A stretch of 64,000 nucleotides of DNA from Corylus avellana. Taxonomy: Eukaryota > Streptophyta > Magnoliopsida > Fagales > Betulaceae. The first letter of the stretch is position 1, and each line of letters opens with the position of its first letter. The notes under the pieces are model-generated. The model was not told the origin of the DNA. It worked only from the letters and a program-made list of their open reading frames with translations, and ran no database searches. Location: the NCBI RefSeq assembly GCF_901000735.1, contig NC_081549.1, forward strand, positions 21,713,584 to 21,777,583, read 5' to 3'. Below, piece after piece: positions 58,038 to 64,000 of this stretch. A program made the translations under genes and the position numbers.

Positions 58038-60858
58038 AAAATTTAACTAATAAATTTACTTGTTTAGTAGATGACATAGTTGATAGATACCAGATTAATT
58101 CAATATAAACCAGACCCAAAACCCAGTCGAATAAAAGCACTGCGGCTACCAAGGCCCGGAAAGCCCAATATGAGGCCCATAATCAGAAGACCCAAGAGAG
58201 GCCCGTGAGACCTAGTAAAAGGTCTCTCCTCTCTCTCTCTCTTGTATGTTTACTTTTTGATATCCCAGACGAGAAATTTTTTCACTTCCGTCTTGGGTAA
58301 TATTAAGTACTTGTGACTTTTTAAAAAATTTGCATGACTTATGTGAAAATTAAAAGATAATTAATGTGCTTGTTTGGTTTAATTAAGGAACTCTAATGCA
58401 ATTTGTTAATCTCTCTGACAAAGTGTTTTATAATGTCTCTGAGCGAATAATTTATATATATAAAAAATAATAATGAAATGAGATTATATATCTTCATCAG
58501 CTAGATTCCAGGGAATGATGCTATTTGCAATATCTAAGAAGTAAACTATATGAAGGGAGGACTTGGTCAAATAAAGCAGCAGCTGTTATTGACGCCTGCC
58601 TCTTCTTTCCATTGAAATATTAAGTCAAAGTGACTACTCTTGTCCAAGCAACTTATCTCAACAACAATCAAATTATTCTTTTTTCGTTGAAAGAAAGAAT
58701 GTTGAATCAAAAATTCAGCTCCAGAGGTTATTAATTTACCAAATATTTATGAGTGCGGTTAGGATTATTATATTTTTTACTACAAGTCTCTTACAAACTA
58801 ATTAACGTGATAGTTCATGTGACACTTATTATGTCAACCACTGAACAATTTAATTTGATTGTGGTTAACGAGACAGAATGACGTGAACTACCACTACATA
58901 ACACTTACCACGTCAATTAATCATTAAACAATTAAATTTAATTATGATTGATGTGACAATGCCATGTTGACAGTCACGTTAATTTGACAGAAGTTATAGT
59001 AAAAGATATATTACTTCAATCATATTCCAATTTTGATACTATGGCAGTTAAGCTAGATATCTTATTGTAATATAAGAAGGCTATGATCAAATCCAGCCTT
59101 CCCACAAATTGAGAGATTTATGAAATTCATGCAATACATCCTCTTCTAGAGCCGATAGGTTCATTAACAAACCATATAAAAGAAATTAAATTTCATTGCT
59201 ATGAATATGTTATTGCCATAGAAAAATGCTATAAGAACTCTAACTTTTACACTTCTGAGTGCTTACTTCTTAAGGTGGCAATTGTATAGAGAGAATGAGC
59301 AGATATAATTAAGAGTTTTTGTAGTGGAAAATTGACATGACAACTACTACCTTAGGGAGTAAACACTTAGAAATGTAAAAGTAGTGGTAGTTCGTATAGT
59401 ATTTCTCTATAGTCGTAACATAACTTTTCACACTGACTTTAGAAATAACTAGAACCATGTATATGAAGTTTTTCATCGCATAGAGTGGTACTACTGTGAA
59501 TCTTGTACTATCACTATGATAGTTGAATATCAATAGAGAGTAATATTATTTTTTGCATTCATTTATTACAATTATTTTACACCAGTTGAAGTAGTATATT
59601 TTAATATTCTTTCTTTTGTTTTTTATAAGTGGTTGACATGGAAGACCACTCAAAACACACTACGTCAGCCAGTGTAAAATAGGTGTGAAAATTAGCATTA
59701 CTATTCTTCCGCACTTCAAAATGATTCGAAGCATTCAATGTATTCAAATTGCTATGTATATGATCATAAAACTAGTCCAAGCCTAGCTCACCATATTTAT
59801 TGTGGAAAATTACAAGCAAAGCTCCATATCAGTGGCTTGATTAAGCCTTATATATCAGATAGGTCTTGCGAAACTGATTCATCTCTACACAATTTTCGTC
59901 CACCATTGAACAGGTTTAAACATGTTTACAAAGGGAACAATATTTATTAAGAATAATAACAGGATTTTGAGGTAGTGATCATTATTAATAGCTTTGTCGC
60001 TAATCTTTCTTCAAGAACATAATGTAAGTATGGATCTCAAATAAGCAAACTTTACGTACATTGTTTTTTAGCCTCGTTAAGACCCATTGCTCTATCCCCA
60101 ATTTGCACTTTGCTACACCTGCTGGCCAAGTTGAGAACCGTCGAAGCAGATTTTTGGACGGTCAATTTAGTGAAGGACAGTTGAAGCATATTTTTAGACG
60201 GTCAAACTAGCGGAAGATCACCTGCAAAAAAGAAGAAAAACACTCTCTAGGCCATCTTAAACTTTTTGTTAAGTTTTCTCTCATAAAATACCCTACTGAC
60301 TCAAGTACTATGGGAGGTTTTCTATCAGCCCCGCCCCTTCCGGCCGTGTCACTTTGGTAGTTTTTTTCTTTGTTTTGCTGGTGACCCGTCACAAGTCTGG
60401 CTGTCCTGGTGACCCATCACAAGTCTGGCCGTCCAAAAATCTGCTTCAAACAGCCAGCTACTAGTCCGGCCATCCAAACTAAATCTGCTTCAACAAGACC
60501 AAACAACTAGCTAGCTAGGTTCTTATACCTGACGCCTGCTTGCTGACAGGAACCAGATATTCAACCTTTCACCCATGTAGCAAAACGGAGCATCATTTGA
60601 TGCTCACCAAGAAAAACCAGATGCTTAACCTTTTACCCATGTAGGAAAAACGAAGCATCATGAGATGGATGTAAGGGACATCTGTTGATATATACTGTTC
60701 AGGGCAGATTGATCATTGAGCTAAGAAACAAGTAATTAACAAAAAAATTTAAAAAGTGGCGGCTACTAATTTGTATGGTGGTACAACTTACAAGACAATC
60801 ATAAAATGCAGCATTATTTGGGACAAGTACCTCAAGATCTCACTTAGAATTGTCTCAT

Positions 60859-62271
60859 TCATATAGTCAGATCCAGAGTACTTGTCCTTTTTTCTTGCTT
60901 CTTAGCATCGTCGGGGCCTTCCTTCAAACTGGTAAGACTCGAGGATGATTGTGAGTACAATGACAGGGAGAGATTACTATCAACTTCATGATTCCTTGAA
61001 GTTAGCCTAAGAGAGAGATCCAAATCCAGCTGCTCGCAATCCAAGGCCTTCCTTTTGAACGTCTTCCACTCTGGTAGAATATTACTTGTTTTGTTGAAAT
61101 CTTGTACTTGAGGTTGCAGATGATGATCAGTCGTAGGAGTACTCAATCTGGGTTGAGTTTGCAAAGATTCATGTTTCACTTCATGGGTGTTTCTCCAAGC
61201 TGATGATTGTTGATCACCGAAAGTGGTACGGAAATTGCAATTAACCCTATTGCTAAAGTTGCTACCAAAGAACTTCTCACCCACCGTGCCATAAAATCCA
61301 CCACCGGAGGTTGAGCTACGGCCGGCAGGACAACCCAACAAGTTTTCATAAGCACTAGTCCAAGAAGCATCTCCAAATCTATATCTAGGAAAAGTTATAA
61401 AATCAAATTCATTAAAGAGATCAAAATTAATTAAGGTAGAAAAACAAAAAACTTTTTCTTGAACAAACTCTCGTACCGGAAATTGGAATTGTGGGTGGGG
61501 TTATACCCTTGAAGCATGGGAAGTTGGCTGAGGTTATAAATATTGCGATCTCCACTTTCCACAAGATGCCTATGATCGGCTAATACTGTCATGTGAAGAA
61601 CGATTTTTTTTTGCATCATGAACTGATAAAGAAACCCTACCTTTTTTTATGTGCTGAAATTCAGGAAAAAAAAATGGAAATTTAATTTGGTGTACCTTGG
61701 CCTGGATCATCAACCTTCTTGCTTCTGTACATCTAGTGAAAATACCCAAGTGAAAATACATGGAAAATTATATTAGAAAGAGAGAATTATGGCATCCCAT
61801 GTTCATAAATTATGGGTAGATATGATATATATATATATATATACCTGTAAATGGCTCTTGACATGTGCAATACTTAGTCCTTTGATGTTCATCAGCTGAA
61901 GAACCATCTTTGGTGTGGCTCCTGCACCGAAACAATTAACAACATATGATGCAAATTAAGGCTTCAAATTAATCTCCATACAATTTAGATAATTTCTTGG
62001 GTAGAAATTAATTGAACTCACTATCATGTCCACCAAGTTTTTCAACAGAATGAACAAAACGAAGATGAAGATCAGGAGTCCACCGGAGCCTAGGCATCTT
62101 GGATCTAACATAAGGACGCACCGATGACTTCTTCTCGCTCTCTTCCACCGTGCTGTTGCTTGAGCTCCCTCCATTTTTAGCCTTGCTTTCATCATCATTC
62201 TCCCCGCTCTCGCTCCCCTCCTGATCATCATTTTGGCTTGAGAGGCTTATCTTTGAGCATTCCTCCATCAT
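60859..62271 (-). CDS. GARP/G2-like MYB-related transcription factor, second copy
   Basis: Exons (minus) are 62271-62022, 61921-61845, 61732-61696, 61585-61477 and 61378-60859, an exact offset of 24055 from the copy at 36.8-38.2 kb. I find no amino-acid difference in the compared exons, including the SHLQMYRSKK block and the LDLDLSLRL EAR motif. Splice sites and 5' flank are also preserved, so it would be expressed like the first copy if it is a real second locus. An unmerged allele in the assembly is equally compatible with the sequence. Confidence 0.9.
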
Positions 62272-63091
62272 TCTTTCTAGTTTCTTCTTCTTCCTTTTGC
62301 TTGATTTCTCCAAGTAGAGGATTTGTGGCAGATGAGACAAAGCTAACACATGAAGGAATAATTAGGGATTAGGGCCCTTTGGTAGCTTGCTAAGAGATGA
62401 ACTTTGTCATCTACCTTCTCTCTTCTTTTCTCCTCCCCCATGCTGGGACTTGATAGATCTTAGCAAGAAATAATTTACATATCTTTCTTCTCAATACAAA
62501 CTTAGCTACACTTCTATCTACCCAGATGGGAATGCAAACCCTATATCTTGACCCTACAACTCTCTCTCTCTCTCTCTATTTACACATTGTGTGAATGCTC
62601 ATAGATGATACATACACATGCATATATGAGATGTACATTCATGTATGTATGTATGTGTGCGTATGCATGGATGTCATAATGATGGAAGATATATATATAG
62701 TTTGGCTCGTGTGAGTCCAAATCTTTTACGTGCCAACAAGAGTAGAAGGCATCTCTCTTGTAGACCAAACTCCTTGACCAGGAAAAACAATAATAGGGGT
62801 GGATTGGTGGGAACCAATCCCCACCTTGTACTATTTGCCAAGTCATAGTTAAATAAATGAAAGAGTATTTATCAGACAATTAAGTACGTTTTACTTTCCT
62901 CATTAAGGATTAAGATTAATTACAATATCTTCATTAACTTGGTGAAACTAGTCTTTTAACAGTACCCTTGTCTTGTTTTATTTGCTATTTACCCAACCAA
63001 TTTAATTCCATCAATATAATCGAGATAATTAAACACACAATGGAATGTTGCATAGGTAAGTGATTCAAAATAAAGGATATTGTTTACACCA

Positions 63092-63132
<41 letters not shown>

Positions 63133-64000
63133 AAAATTGTGGGCTATATACATGACAAGACAACTCAAATATTATATCTTGCATGTATATATAAACAATT
63201 TTCAAGAATCTCATTTTAAAATATTATCTAGATCAATGAAATCCAATAAGCAAAGCTATATATTACATACATGTGTTTTTAATTTTTATATGCATTTTTA
63301 AAAATGTATATAAGAATCACATGTATTTTAGACACATCTTAATTTAATAGACTCCATGGAAGAAAAGCAGTCCTTAGCTTGCTTAACACAACTTTTGGAG
63401 CAAAATACTTTTAGAAAGAATTGTAAACATTAAAAAAATTTGAAGGCTTTTATCTGTACTTTTACTCAATGATTAATACTTTTCAATTAAATGAGAAGCT
63501 CCCAAATCTGTCTTCTTAGAAGACTCCCCTTTTTGGAGGATTCTAAAATAAGTTGGGACTTCCAAAATACGTATACCTATGATCATCAGTACTTATTTCA
63601 AAGGCTTAACATAATATCACAGTAAAAATTATAAATTAAAATCTTGTCTAATTCATCATTCATGTGTTAGATTCTCATATTTCAATTAAATATTTTATGC
63701 ACGTGTTAGGCATCTCTTAGTATATGACAAAATTTGATCTCACACATAAAGAAGAGTGTTAGAATATTAACTAAGAGTTAATTTGTAGGTCTGTTGAAAG
63801 ACGGAAGTAGTGTAGTAGGACTCAATATCTGGCTGGTTGGTGGTTGATCGAGGCATGTGTGGTTGTGTGATGCTCTGTTGTTTCTGATTCAGACCCAAAC
63901 TTTAAAAATAAGAATGAGATTTGCCTTTCGTCGGGAATCACGGGGTTTGTTCCTCCTCGAGGATTTTTGAGAGCTGGGGCTTCTTCACCCCTTGTCACCT

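Larger units (their letters stand above)
57255..64000 (+). repeat. Segment B': second copy of the 6.75-kb direct duplication
   Basis: Matches 33196-39945 almost base for base and runs off the end of the window, so its true length is unknown. The tRNA-Lys that precedes segment B is not included. Confidence 0.95.

Noticed and set aside
1..64000. CRISPR arrays, bacterial operons, integrated virus genes
   Set aside because: The window is plant nuclear DNA. No spaced direct-repeat arrays and no viral replication, capsid or movement genes were recognised; the only retroelement trace is the short gag remnant at 16 kb.

Overview
This is AT-rich, intron-containing nuclear DNA of a dicot plant. The visible genes have small GT-AG spliced exons, and the spacers hold many short inverted-repeat transposons, a tRNA-derived SINE and a Pol III tRNA-Lys. 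Gene content and TE style suggest a woody rosid, but I cannot name the species. Runs of N at 3376-3395, 45146-45245 (exactly 100), 50107-50425 and 57155-57254 (exactly 100) show that this is a scaffold built from several contigs.

Left third (0-20 kb). Two complete minus-strand genes stand out. One is an AMT2-type ammonium transporter (4502-8684, 4 exons, 487 codons). The other is a CoA-type Nudix hydrolase (9301-11916, 4 exons, 243 codons) that carries a hAT-like element in its third intron. Next comes a pair of divergent NAC-like units (16.6-19.4 kb, minus), flanked by a 0.6-0.75 kb inverted repeat that carries broken ribosomal protein S14 sequence.

Middle (20-33 kb). This part is gene-poor. 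It holds a broken LURP-one-related (LOR) gene at 22.2 kb, several partial copies of a second NAC-like family in both orientations, a SINE, and a tRNA-Lys(CTT) at 32.9 kb.

Right half (33-64 kb). A GARP/G2-like MYB-related repressor-type gene (36804-38216, minus) lies in a segment, 33196-39945, that recurs almost base for base in the same orientation at 57255-64000. A second near-identical segment, 25642-30098, recurs inverted at 52690-57154. The two second copies meet exactly at a 100-N gap, so unmerged haplotype contigs are a serious alternative to real duplication. Between them, an intact LOR gene (47246-48664, minus) sits under an upstream block that has relatives near 12, 22, 28, 46 and 55 kb, most without any LOR coding sequence.

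The genes do not form one pathway. They cover nitrogen uptake, nucleotide/CoA housekeeping, a transcriptional repressor and NAC/LOR families often linked to stress or defence. The clearest new material is structural: transposon insertions whose target-site duplications or empty paralogous sites are visible inside the window, and a single NAC-like first exon followed by two alternative 3' exon pairs in the same phase.
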